64,000 bases of DNA, taken from Agaribacillus sp965228415 (lineage in GTDB: Bacteria > Bacteroidota > Bacteroidia > Cytophagales > Cyclobacteriaceae). How positions within the stretch are numbered: the first letter of the stretch is position 1; each line of letters starts with the position of its first letter. The stretch covers positions 2,914,001 through 2,978,000 of the forward strand of contig OZ245814.1 of assembly GCA_965228415.1 (NCBI GenBank), written 5' to 3'. The position numbers were made by a program, and so were the translations under genes. Of this stretch, positions 1 to 8,701 are shown piece by piece. The notes under the pieces are model-generated. The model was not told the origin of the DNA, searched no databases, and worked only from the letters and a program-made list of their open reading frames with translations.

Positions 1-190
1 TCCGCATTTGGTCCATGCATTTATTGATGCACTCTTAAAAGGGAAACAACCCTACCCTAATGCGGTGGAATCAGCCAACATCACCTGCGTAGGGATTTTG
101 GCCCATAAGTCTGCGATGCAGGGTGGAAAAATTATCCGCTTGCCTGAATTTACCTTTTTACCCGAAAGGCCCCTTACCACGTCCAATTAA
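1..190 (+). CDS. C-terminal end of a Gfo/Idh/MocA-family oxidoreductase (truncated by window edge)
   Basis: The reading frame is open from base 2 and ends at a TAA at 188-190, so only about 62 C-terminal residues are visible. The stretch reading FIDALLKGKQPYPNAVESA followed by a Cys-Val-Gly-Ile-Leu-Ala-His segment matches the usual end of Gfo/Idh/MocA sugar or inositol dehydrogenases, where a predicted substrate-domain helix precedes the C-terminus. The NAD-binding Rossmann domain would lie left of the window. The gene sits 32 nt before a large cytochrome c/propeller lipoprotein on the same strand, consistent with a carbohydrate oxidation locus. The family call is moderately secure; the substrate cannot be read. 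Confidence 0.6.
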   Translation, partial: PHLVHAFIDALLKGKQPYPNAVESANITCVGILAHKSAMQGGKIIRLPEFTFLPERPLTTSN

Positions 191-222
191 AGTGTACTAT
201 TGAAACCCTTATTTTCAATCTC

Positions 223-3200
223 ATGAAGATGCGATTCATAAAAATACCTCCTGTTTGCCTCACAGTGACTAAAAGCATATTTACTTTAAAAAAACTGGCT
301 GGTTTTATGGGGCTGCTGTTTATGTGTATTTTTTATGCATGTCACGACAAAGAGTCCACGGAAAAAACAGCAGATGAGGATCAATTCAGCCTGCATATTC
401 GTACAACTGAGGCTCGCACCCCTGCACAGGAACAATCGGGATTTCGGCTCCCACCCGGTTTTGAAATTCAACTCTTTGCGTCCGAGCCCCAGATTGGCAA
501 ACCGCTCAACATGTCTTTTGATGCCAGGGGCAGAATGTGGGTGACACAATCTTATGAATATCCTTTTCCCGACACAACAGGGGCAGGAAAAGATAAAATA
601 ACCATTCTGGAAGACTCCGATGGAGACGGCAGCGCCGATAATATTACTGATTTTGCCGATTCTCTTAATATTCCTATTGGCATTATACCTGTAAAAGATG
701 GTGCCATTGCCTACAGTATTCCAAATGTCTATTACTTCAAAGATAATGACGGCGATGATAAGGCCGACGAAAGAAGGATAGTGCTAAGCGGGTTTGAGCA
801 CAAGGATACCCATGGCATGATCAACAACTTTTTCAGAGGCCTGGATGGCTGGATTCACGGTTCCCATGGCTTCGCCAATACCTCCAGCGTGACAGACCGA
901 AATGGCAAAACCATCGTTATGCAATCCGGAAACATGTTCAGGTTCAGAGACGATGGCAGCAATGTGGAATTTACCAGTACAGGCCGGGTTAACCCTTTTG
1001 GGCATACCTATGATGAAATGGGATATGTGTACTCGGTAGATTGCCATACGACCCCTATTTATCAGTTAATAAGAGGGGCCGATTACCCGCATTTTGGCAA
1101 ACAACCCACCGGTATTGGCTTTGGGCCGGTCACTGAAATTGAAAACCAGCGAGGCGCCACAGCCCTGGCAGGGTTGGAATATTATATTGCTCCCCAATTT
1201 CCGCCGGAATATCAAAATAGCTTCTACTATGGCGACGTGGTAAAAAGCAGGGTATACCGCAGCACGATGGAAAAGAAGGGCACTACTGCCTATATCACCC
1301 AGGAAGAAGATTTTATTGTAAGCGAGGATCCCTGGTTCCGCCCTGTTGACGTGAAGCTCGGACCCGATGGTGCACTTTACATCGCAGACTTTTACAACAG
1401 AATCATAGGACATTACGAAGTACCCCTGGACCACCCCGGAAGAGACAGGGAGCGGGGACGAATATGGCGCGTGGTGTATACCGGAGATACAAAGGATGAT
1501 GATGCTACCGGATCGGATTGGCATGACGCAGACATGCAACAGCTAATTAATGGACTGGGGCAAGAAAATTTACCCCTTCGCACCATTATTGCTGATCAAA
1601 TCATCGACAGATTTGGTGCTAAGGCAGTGGATCCACTAAATCAGGCATTCGCTGCAAGCAACAATACCGGCCAGCAAATACAGATTTTATGGTTGCTTTA
1701 CCGGTTAAACGCCTTGCCGGATCAACTCCTTATTACCGCTATGAAACACAGGGCAACCGGCCTTAGGGTCCATTCGCTCAGAATAATGTTTGAATACGAA
1801 GTTTTGAGCAAGGAGCTGGTCACCATCGCCCGAAATAGCCTGAATGACACACAACCGGATGTTATCAGAGCAGCAGTCATGTTACTGGCCAGGCACCCTG
1901 ACGCGATCCAACTGCCACTATTATTTTCAGCTCAGAAAAACCTGCCAGCCTCTGACTCTCATTTAAAATATGTGATCAGACAGTGCCTGAGAGATCATCT
2001 TCGGGATAAAACCGTATTTCATTCTATACTAAATCAGGATTGGGATCAGCGGGAGATCGGCTCATTGGTTGATGTAGTGGTCGGTGTGGACTCAGAATTG
2101 GCCGCGGAGTTTATCTCACAATACCTGAAATCGCTCCATACAATAGAAGCGGAAACGCTGATTGAATTATCCGCCCATGCTTCCAGGTTTATCGCACCCA
2201 ATGATTTGAATAAGCTGGTACTGGCGGCAAAAACGCTCTGCGGCGACAATCTGGATCTACAATACAATATTTACAAAGCCATCAAAGGGGGCATTGACCG
2301 CAGGGGCACTAAAGAAAGCCAGGCCGTCAGGGAGTGGGCCATCAGTCTGGCCCGTACTTTTCTCAACCTGAAGCAGCCGGCATCAACCCAATGGAGCATA
2401 GCGCCCATCGAGAAATCAATATATGATGAAAATACCTGGCAATTGGTGGCGGTTGATGCCCAGGATCAACTGGAGGCTACCACTGTTCTCTTGAGCGGTC
2501 CTTTCGAGAATGACCGCCAAATGAGCCAGTTGTATTCTCCGGATTTCATCATTCCTGAGACATTTTCATTTCAGCTATTTGGAAATAAGCATGAATCTGA
2601 CGACCCTGAGGTGAATACCAATGTGGTCCAGTTAAGATTATCCGCGTCTGATCAAGTGATCCAGGAAGCCTACGTCACCGGGCAAAATATACGCCAGAAT
2701 GTATCGTGGCACAACAGTGCTGTCAAAGGACAGAAGGGATACCTGGCTATCATTGATGGGTCTGCCTCCAGAGGCCGGTTTATTGGAATAGGTCAATTGA
2801 TACCATCTATAGTAGCATTCCCCCAGGAAGATCCCCAACTCACAGCCAAACGACAGGTATTCGCTGCGAATGTTGCGGGGCGTTACAAACTTACGGGCTG
2901 GCAGAAGGATTTGGAAGAAATGTTTTTGTCCGCATTCACGGATCTATATGCTAAAGCCGCCGCAGCAGAGGCATTATTGCTCCTGGACAACCGTAATCTG
3001 GACATTATAGCAAATGTCATCAAGAAGGAGGATACCCAACCGTTTTTGATAGAATCCATAGCAAAATCAATCGGTAAAATAAACTCCCCTAAAGCACCAG
3101 TTGTGCTAAGGCAGGCATTGGATGGCCAGCCCTATTCCGTTCAGAAAGAAATCGCGCTGGCTTTAGCGCAATCTGTAAATGGAATAGATCAACTGCTTGA

Positions 3201-3792
3201 AGCAGCGACCCAATTGGAGGTGGTTCCACGAATCCTGTTGGAAAGGCAGATCCATGAACATTTATTAAATACAGCCTCAAAAACGCAGATTGCTTTATCT
3301 CAAAAACTGATGAAGGATGTTAAAAAACCCAATGAGGAAATTCAGGCCCTTATTGATGAACGCCTGGCAAAATTTCAGCTTTCAGGAAATGCCGTTGCCG
3401 GGGGAAGTGAGGCATTTGTAGTACACTGTGCGCCATGCCACCAGATTAATGGCAACGGAGGATCCATTGGCCCTCAGCTGGATGGCATTGGCAACTGGGG
3501 AGCCAGGGCATTGACGGAAAAAATATTGGACCCTAACAGAAATATTTCCAAGGCTTTTATCAATTACAATATTAAATTAAAGGACGGAACAAACCAGTCC
3601 GGGCTTTTTAGACGACAGGAAGGCGCATTATTGGTTTTTGCCAATGCCTCAGGACAGGAGTTTACCATTGCCGAACGCGAGATAGCCGAGAAAAAAGCAA
3701 GCCCGTATACACTGATGCCTGATCATTTTAGTCGGGTAATTGAGAAGGAGGAGTTTTATTTATTATTAAATTACTTGCTAACCCAAAAGTAA
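223..3792 (+). CDS. Lipoprotein with sorbosone-dehydrogenase-like propeller, HEAT-like region and C-terminal cytochrome c domain
   Basis: This 1189-residue protein has an N-terminal hydrophobic segment ending in a lipobox-like FYAC, so it is probably an outer-membrane or periplasmic lipoprotein. Residues about 65-415 resemble the PVC-type membrane-bound dehydrogenase/NHL propeller family (LPPGFEIQLFASEP, later LGPDGALYIADFYNRIIGHYE). Residues about 440-700 look like helical HEAT-type repeats and about 730-860 like a beta-rich module. A c-type haem site CAPCH lies at residues 1069-1073, with a candidate distal Met near 1167. Related proteins are thought to oxidise sugars or alcohols and pass electrons to the bound haem. 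The FG-GAP lipoprotein starts 1 nt after its stop, so the two are likely cotranscribed. The substrate is unknown. Confidence 0.85.
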   Translation: MKMRFIKIPPVCLTVTKSIFTLKKLAGFMGLLFMCIFYACHDKESTEKTADEDQFSLHIRTTEARTPAQEQSGFRLPPGFEIQLFASEPQIGKPLNMSFDARGRMWVTQSYEYPFPDTTGAGKDKITILEDSDGDGSADNITDFADSLNIPIGIIPVKDGAIAYSIPNVYYFKDNDGDDKADERRIVLSGFEHKDTHGMINNFFRGLDGWIHGSHGFANTSSVTDRNGKTIVMQSGNMFRFRDDGSNVEFTSTGRVNPFGHTYDEMGYVYSVDCHTTPIYQLIRGADYPHFGKQPTGIGFGPVTEIENQRGATALAGLEYYIAPQFPPEYQNSFYYGDVVKSRVYRSTMEKKGTTAYITQEEDFIVSEDPWFRPVDVKLGPDGALYIADFYNRIIGHYEVPLDHPGRDRERGRIWRVVYTGDTKDDDATGSDWHDADMQQLINGLGQENLPLRTIIADQIIDRFGAKAVDPLNQAFAASNNTGQQIQILWLLYRLNALPDQLLITAMKHRATGLRVHSLRIMFEYEVLSKELVTIARNSLNDTQPDVIRAAVMLLARHPDAIQLPLLFSAQKNLPASDSHLKYVIRQCLRDHLRDKTVFHSILNQDWDQREIGSLVDVVVGVDSELAAEFISQYLKSLHTIEAETLIELSAHASRFIAPNDLNKLVLAAKTLCGDNLDLQYNIYKAIKGGIDRRGTKESQAVREWAISLARTFLNLKQPASTQWSIAPIEKSIYDENTWQLVAVDAQDQLEATTVLLSGPFENDRQMSQLYSPDFIIPETFSFQLFGNKHESDDPEVNTNVVQLRLSASDQVIQEAYVTGQNIRQNVSWHNSAVKGQKGYLAIIDGSASRGRFIGIGQLIPSIVAFPQEDPQLTAKRQVFAANVAGRYKLTGWQKDLEEMFLSAFTDLYAKAAAAEALLLLDNRNLDIIANVIKKEDTQPFLIESIAKSIGKINSPKAPVVLRQALDGQPYSVQKEIALALAQSVNGIDQLLEAATQLEVVPRILLERQIHEHLLNTASKTQIALSQKLMKDVKKPNEEIQALIDERLAKFQLSGNAVAGGSEAFVVHCAPCHQINGNGGSIGPQLDGIGNWGARALTEKILDPNRNISKAFINYNIKLKDGTNQSGLFRRQEGALLVFANASGQEFTIAEREIAEKKASPYTLMPDHFSRVIEKEEFYLLLNYLLTQK

Positions 3793-3793
3793 A

Positions 3794-4990
3794 ATGTTTG
3801 ACTTTCGATACTACCTACTCATTGTAATCATTGCCTGTCATATAGGTTGCTCCACACCTAAAAATGACAATGCTGCTGGCACATCAGAGGAAAATCCGTC
3901 TGTGACATTCAAAAAAACGCACGTATGGGATCAATTTATTTCCGAAGGCGTTGCCGTTGGTGATGTCAATAAAGATGGCCACATGGATATCCTGGCGGGG
4001 GCGTACTGGTTTGAAGCGCCTGAATGGCTACCTCATGAAATTCAGCAGCCAAAAACGTATGATTATAGTAAAGGGTATAGTGATTCATTTCCAAATTATG
4101 CTTATGACGTAAACGAAGATGGATGGGTAGATTTCATAATTTTCGGCTTCCCCGGGGAGTCTGTAAGTTGGTATGAAAATCCTCAGGGAAAAGATGTACA
4201 TTGGGCGCCGCATGTGATTGATACCAATGCATGCAATGAATCTCCTCTTTTCGCAGATCTCGATGGAAACGGAAGAATGGATTTGGTTTTTGGCCATGAA
4301 GGAGCCGGGATCATGAAATGGTTTGAGCACACCATGGTCAACGATACGGTGAGCTGGATTCCCAAGGACCTGAGTGAGCCCAACGCGCCCGGCACCGCCA
4401 GGTATTCACATGGGCTTGGCATGGGAGATATAAATAACGACGGCAGAAATGATGTCATTATCAGGAAAGGTTGGTGGGAGGCACCTGAAAACCGGCATGA
4501 ACTCCCCTGGACTTTTCACGCAACTGACCTAGGGGAAAAGTGTTCGCATATGTATGTGTATGACCTTGATAAAGATGGTGACAACGATGTGGTCTCCGCC
4601 TCTGCGCATGATTACGGCATATGGTGGCACGAACAGCTGACAAGTGAAAGCAATCAACCGGCTTTTATTCATCACCTGATCGACAGCTCGTTTTCACAAA
4701 CCCATGCTTTGGAAATGAAAGACTTGAATGGGGATAGGTTGCCGGATTTGATAACAGGAAAACGTTTTTATGCGCATCAGGGTAAAGACCCGGGCGGTAA
4801 AGAACCGGCAGTGCTCTACTGGTTTGAGTTACGGATAGACAACAATAGCAAGCCTTCGTGGACTCCCCATCTGATCGATGATAACTCCGGCATTGGGGTC
4901 AACTTCGTCGTCGAGGACATGAATGGAGATGGAAAATTGGATATCATTACAGCCAATAAAAAGGGGGTCTTTGTATTTAAACAAAAATAA
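3794..4990 (+). CDS. FG-GAP/VCBS-repeat lipoprotein, probable seven-bladed beta-propeller
   Basis: This 398-residue protein begins with a short signal segment and a lipobox around HIGC, giving a lipidated Cys near residue 19. At least seven aspartate-rich calcium-binding-like motifs are spread evenly through it: GDVNKDGHMD, YDVNEDGWVD, ADLDGNGRMD, GDINNDGRND, YDLDKDGDND, KDLNGDRLPD and EDMNGDGKLD. Seven such motifs fit a seven-bladed FG-GAP propeller. It starts 1 nt after the cytochrome c protein stop, so the two are probably translated from one message and may act together at the cell surface. Proteins of this type usually bind partners or glycans rather than catalyse. No catalytic motif is visible and the ligand is unknown. 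Confidence 0.85.
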   Translation: MFDFRYYLLIVIIACHIGCSTPKNDNAAGTSEENPSVTFKKTHVWDQFISEGVAVGDVNKDGHMDILAGAYWFEAPEWLPHEIQQPKTYDYSKGYSDSFPNYAYDVNEDGWVDFIIFGFPGESVSWYENPQGKDVHWAPHVIDTNACNESPLFADLDGNGRMDLVFGHEGAGIMKWFEHTMVNDTVSWIPKDLSEPNAPGTARYSHGLGMGDINNDGRNDVIIRKGWWEAPENRHELPWTFHATDLGEKCSHMYVYDLDKDGDNDVVSASAHDYGIWWHEQLTSESNQPAFIHHLIDSSFSQTHALEMKDLNGDRLPDLITGKRFYAHQGKDPGGKEPAVLYWFELRIDNNSKPSWTPHLIDDNSGIGVNFVVEDMNGDGKLDIITANKKGVFVFKQK

Positions 4991-5126
4991 ACCTCTGGTT
5001 TTGGTTGCCGGTTAAAGCGGTCACGAATTAATTCCAACCTGTTTGTCAGCCCATTTGAAGATGGGAATAGCCATAATAATTGCTATTTATGACAATATTC
5101 CTGAAGACCCGGCCCTCAACTTGTTT

Positions 5127-5134
5127 TATATTTG
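5127..5134 (+). promoter_or_regulatory. Bacteroidota -7 box before the epimerase gene
   Basis: TATATTTG matches the Bacteroidota sigma-A -7 consensus TAnnTTTG. The predicted transcript would start near 5141, about 19 nt before the ATG at 5160, and would exclude the longer upstream start. No good -33 TTTG lies at the expected 17-23 nt distance, so this is a partial match. Confidence 0.4.
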
Positions 5135-5159
5135 TCACATAGCATTAACCACCCACTTC

Positions 5160-6467
5160 ATGGCAACTTCTGAAACAGGTCAACTGATGAAAAATGATCA
5201 ATCTCAAATTCAATCATTTAAAACCGAATGTGAATATCATTTAAATAATGAACTGCTTCCCTTTTGGTTTGACCGCGCAAAAGACGATAACTTTGGCGGT
5301 TATATTACCCATTTCGACAAAGATGGGCTGGATGCCGGCGATGACGAAAAATCAATGCTTGGCCAGGCTAGAATGATTTACGTTTTCTCGTCAGCTTACC
5401 GGCATGGGTATGGCGGGGAGCAAAGCGCCGAATTTGCCAGACACGGCGTCGATTTCTTGCTGGATAAAATGTGGGACGATGAACACGAAGGGTTTTATTG
5501 GATGACCGACCGTGCGGGAAAGGTAAAAATAGACGAAAAAATACTTTACGGACATAGCTTTGCCATCTATAGTCTCAGTGAATACACGCTGGCAACCGGT
5601 GATGAAAGAGGGCTGGTCTATGCGGAAAAAGTATTTGATCTCATTCAAAAATATTGTGCCGATACGCATTTTGGCGGATACTTTGAAATGTTTAGTCGCC
5701 AATGGGATCTGAAAGGCCCGGGGGCCGCCGGAGGCGACCGCAAGACCCTGGATATTCACATGCACCTGATGGAGGCCTTTACTACACTTTATGAATGTTC
5801 CCGCAAGGAAGTTCACCGCCGAAAACTTTTGGAAGTCATTGAATTGATCACCGATAAAATTTTACATCCCGAATACCGAACAGGAATCCCCCAATTTTTT
5901 GCAGATTGGAAAGTTGCGCCGCAAATTAAATTTGATATCATATGGGGTTGGGACCGGTTTACAGAAGATGGCGAAAAAGGCCAGGCCGAAGACAATACCA
6001 GCTACGGGCACAATGTGGAATTTGCATGGCTGCTCATGCATGCACTTAGTGTTCTGGAGATACCCATTACCCGGTATGAAGCTGTAATACAAAAGCAATA
6101 CGACCACGCCCTGGCAGATGGCATCGATTGGGAGTATGGTGGGGTTTTTGTGGAAGGATCTCACGCCGGAGGGGTTTACGATCGTGAAAAGGAATTCTGG
6201 CAAAACGCCGAAATGCTCATCGCCCTTACTCAGGGTTGCCTGGTGCTGGACATGGATACCTATTGGCCGGTCTATCAAAATGTTCACCGGTTTGTCTTTG
6301 ACAAAATGATCCATCACAAAATAGGGGAATGGTGGCCACTGCTTACAAGACAGGGCGAACCTATCTGGACCCACATGAGCCACAACTGGAAAATCAACTA
6401 TCATACCGTAAGATCGATGATTGAAACGATAAAACGCCTGGACAAACTCATACGATCAAAAGAATAG
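5160..6467 (+). CDS. AGE-family epimerase, cellobiose 2-epimerase-like
   Basis: The predicted protein is 435 residues from the ATG at 5160. The frame is open upstream to a TTG-type start at 5043, but a TAnnTTTG-type box at 5127-5134 lies about 26 nt before 5160, which favours the shorter form. Family features of N-acylglucosamine/cellobiose 2-epimerases run in order: LGQARMIYVFSSAYRHG, YGHSFAIYSLSEY, the LDIHMHLMEAFTTLYE helix, DNTSYGHNVEFAWLL and WKINYHTVRSMIE. The histidines in these motifs correspond to the catalytic and substrate-binding histidines of the alpha/alpha barrel. These enzymes interconvert glucose and mannose units at a reducing end. There is no signal peptide, so it should act in the cytoplasm. 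Placement beside a sugar-oxidation locus supports a role in oligosaccharide use; mannobiose or free sugar could equally be the substrate. Confidence 0.88.
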   Translation: MATSETGQLMKNDQSQIQSFKTECEYHLNNELLPFWFDRAKDDNFGGYITHFDKDGLDAGDDEKSMLGQARMIYVFSSAYRHGYGGEQSAEFARHGVDFLLDKMWDDEHEGFYWMTDRAGKVKIDEKILYGHSFAIYSLSEYTLATGDERGLVYAEKVFDLIQKYCADTHFGGYFEMFSRQWDLKGPGAAGGDRKTLDIHMHLMEAFTTLYECSRKEVHRRKLLEVIELITDKILHPEYRTGIPQFFADWKVAPQIKFDIIWGWDRFTEDGEKGQAEDNTSYGHNVEFAWLLMHALSVLEIPITRYEAVIQKQYDHALADGIDWEYGGVFVEGSHAGGVYDREKEFWQNAEMLIALTQGCLVLDMDTYWPVYQNVHRFVFDKMIHHKIGEWWPLLTRQGEPIWTHMSHNWKINYHTVRSMIETIKRLDKLIRSKE

Positions 6468-6677
6468 CCACCTGGTTTTTTGCTGCACAACACAGGCAGG
6501 TACTATTGTTACCTTCATCACAATAGATAATAGTGGTCAAAAAATCTCTTCGCTTTTCAGATAAAATACGCGAATTTTTAATGGATGAATAGTATATTGT
6601 ATTTTTCAATATAATTTCCCGCGGCGGGATTGACAAAATAGTATCAAAGAACCACCAACCAACTGAAACGTAAAGTC

Positions 6678-7589
6678 ATGTTAAAATCAGCTACATTTTT
6701 TATTATTTTACTAATACCTTTACTGTTGCCTGCCCAGAGCTCATCGGAGAAACAAAACACGCAAACCTCTACCGCGGCATCAAAGGGGGCAATTCCAAAA
6801 GGTACCGTCACAAAACACACCATCACCAACATTCTCATATATCAGCTAAAGCTGTACCGCGAATATTATGTCTACGTACCCGCCCAATACAATGGTGAAT
6901 CGGATGCAGCGGTCATGGTGTTTCAAGACGGTTGGGTGTTTGCTGACAAAGATCATCCCTATGCTGATAAAAGAAACTACGCACCCGATGTTTTTGATAA
7001 ACTGATTCATGAAAAGAAAATGCCTGTGACCATTGGGATTTTTGTTGAACCCGGCAATATTGATGAAGATTATCCCGAAAACCGTATGGAAAATTCAAAA
7101 CGCAGCGAAGAATATGATGAACTCAGCGACCGCTATGTTAGTTTTTTGATTAACACATTGATACCGGAAGTAGCCAAGAACTACCGGCTAACCAGCGATC
7201 CCAAGCTTCGGGCCATCGGTGGCTTTTCCTCGGGTGGCAACTGTGCGTTTACCGCGGCATGGCAACGACCCGATTACTTTCACCGGGTGCTGAGTTTTGC
7301 CGGTGCTTATATCAATATCCGGGGCGGTCATATATATCCTTACCTGGTCAGATCAACACCGAAAAAAGACATCAAAGTGTATTTGCAGGCCGGTTCCAAT
7401 GACATTGATATCATATTTGGCAATGTGTGGCTGGCCAACCAACAAATGGCTGCCGCCTTTAAATTTAAAGACTACGATTACAAGTTTGTCAAAACTACCG
7501 GTACACACGGCCAGTTTATGGGAGAACGTTTTGAAAGCGCCATTGAATGGCTGTGGCGTGATGCGGCCGGCATATCATCCAACCGCTAG
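6678..7589 (+). CDS. Secreted alpha/beta-hydrolase esterase (esterase D / CE1-like)
   Basis: The 303-residue product has a clear signal peptide ending LLPAQS, so it should be exported. The nucleophile elbow G-F-S-S-G lies at residues 182-186, making Ser184 the likely nucleophile. A late Gly-Thr-His-Gly segment probably carries the catalytic His, and an Asp in the QAGSNDIDI loop is a candidate acid. The fold resembles enterochelin-esterase, feruloyl- and acetyl-xylan-esterase (CE1) proteins that remove ester groups from glycans or siderophores. It follows the epimerase by about 210 nt on the same strand. A polysaccharide-deacylating role fits the neighbours but is inferred. Confidence 0.8.
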   Translation: MLKSATFFIILLIPLLLPAQSSSEKQNTQTSTAASKGAIPKGTVTKHTITNILIYQLKLYREYYVYVPAQYNGESDAAVMVFQDGWVFADKDHPYADKRNYAPDVFDKLIHEKKMPVTIGIFVEPGNIDEDYPENRMENSKRSEEYDELSDRYVSFLINTLIPEVAKNYRLTSDPKLRAIGGFSSGGNCAFTAAWQRPDYFHRVLSFAGAYINIRGGHIYPYLVRSTPKKDIKVYLQAGSNDIDIIFGNVWLANQQMAAAFKFKDYDYKFVKTTGTHGQFMGERFESAIEWLWRDAAGISSNR

Positions 7590-7779
7590 GCAAATCAGAT
7601 TTTGCATCATTCACACAGAAATGTTTTCGGGAATTTCCTGAACCTGAAAAACAATTTCCCCAAAAGGAGGTGGTAAAAATTCCGTTTTTCAAAGGTATTA
7701 GCTACTTTCAATTGATTTCCTGTCTACCAGATTGGAAAAATTAAAATCTTGCAAGAAATACAAACAGAGAAAAGAGCCA

Positions 7780-8262
7780 ATGATCAGAGCGGTCAAAACT
7801 GAGGATGCTGACGAAATAAAAGAAATATATAACTATTATATTCTGAATTCTATCATAACCTTTGAGGAATCCCCGGTTTCAACTACCGAAATGGAAGAAA
7901 GAATAAATGCTATAAAATCGGCATTTCCGTGGATTGTCTATGAAAAAGATCAGCAAATATTGGGCTATGCCTATGCTGCCAGATGGAGGTCAAGAAGTGC
8001 CTATGCCCGGTCCGTTGAAAGTACGGTTTATTTGAAACCAGGGACGTCAAAAAAGGGCATCGGTACACAGCTTTATACAGCGTTGATAAAAAGGTTAAAG
8101 GAAATGGACCTGCACGCTGTAATCGGAGGAATTTCGCTACCCAACGATGCCAGTGTTGCTTTGCATGAAAAATTAGGATTCGAAAAAGTAGCCCATTTTA
8201 AGGAAGTTGGTTTAAAATTCAATACGTGGATTGATGTTGGGTATTGGGAATTGCTTATCTAA
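7780..8262 (+). CDS. GNAT N-acetyltransferase, phosphinothricin acetyltransferase-like
   Basis: The ATG at 7780 gives 160 residues and begins MIRAVKTEDADEI, the usual opening of this family; the frame is open upstream but those codons do not look coding. The acetyl-CoA loop appears as the KKGIGTQLYTALI segment, and GGISLPNDASVALHEKLGFEKVAHFKEVG-type residues follow, as in Pat/Bar/YncA-like acetyltransferases. The YAYAARWRSRSAYARSVEST strand is also typical. Members acetylate phosphinothricin, methionine sulfone or related amines. The gene stands alone, followed by about 440 nt of non-coding repeat-like DNA. The exact substrate is not predictable. Confidence 0.85.
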   Translation: MIRAVKTEDADEIKEIYNYYILNSIITFEESPVSTTEMEERINAIKSAFPWIVYEKDQQILGYAYAARWRSRSAYARSVESTVYLKPGTSKKGIGTQLYTALIKRLKEMDLHAVIGGISLPNDASVALHEKLGFEKVAHFKEVGLKFNTWIDVGYWELLI

Positions 8263-8701
8263 AAAAATAACAAGCACACATCAAATCCTCTCCCGGGAGG
8301 CGCAGGGGTGGGTGAGTATCGTCAACGGAGATGGATTAAATTACCTGGTAGAGCCAAACATTTACGCACCCCTTCCGCCCGGAATATTTCACAAAAGCTG
8401 CCTATTCCCGCAAGGGCACCTTCCCCGGGGAAGGGGTTTTATGAAAATAAATTTATATAAAATAACCACAGTCACCCGACTAAGAATCGGCATGATACCG
8501 GTTTCTCAAAAATAGATGGGTGCGACTTTTAAATAGTTCAACTCGATTTATTTACCCGGAAACAGTGGGGCATAATCCGGGAAAATCCCCTTAATTTTAA
8601 AGTAGTGCCCATAAACTTAAACAAAGGAACCTGTCGATGACATCGACATATCAATGAAACATGTTTAAACCATCGACATATCAGGTCTCCTGATCTGCCA
8701 T
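8263..8701. repeat. Gene-free stretch with palindromic G/C-rich motifs and short direct repeats
   Basis: No convincing gene lies here. The left part holds CCTCCCGGGAGG-like and CCTTCCCCGGGGAAGG palindromic blocks near 8287 and 8420, joined by G-rich text (GGCGCAGGGGTGGGTG), which looks like a degenerate interspersed intergenic repeat. Just before the fic stop, CATCGACATATCA occurs twice at 8641-8653 and 8671-8683, and TGTCGATG/CATCGACA forms an inverted repeat at 8632-8648. Genome-wide copy number cannot be judged from this window. Confidence 0.4.

Noticed and set aside
8231..8515. 94-codon plus-strand frame after the GNAT gene
   Set aside because: It overlaps the real GNAT stop and runs through palindromic repeat-like DNA; the sequence does not read like a protein.
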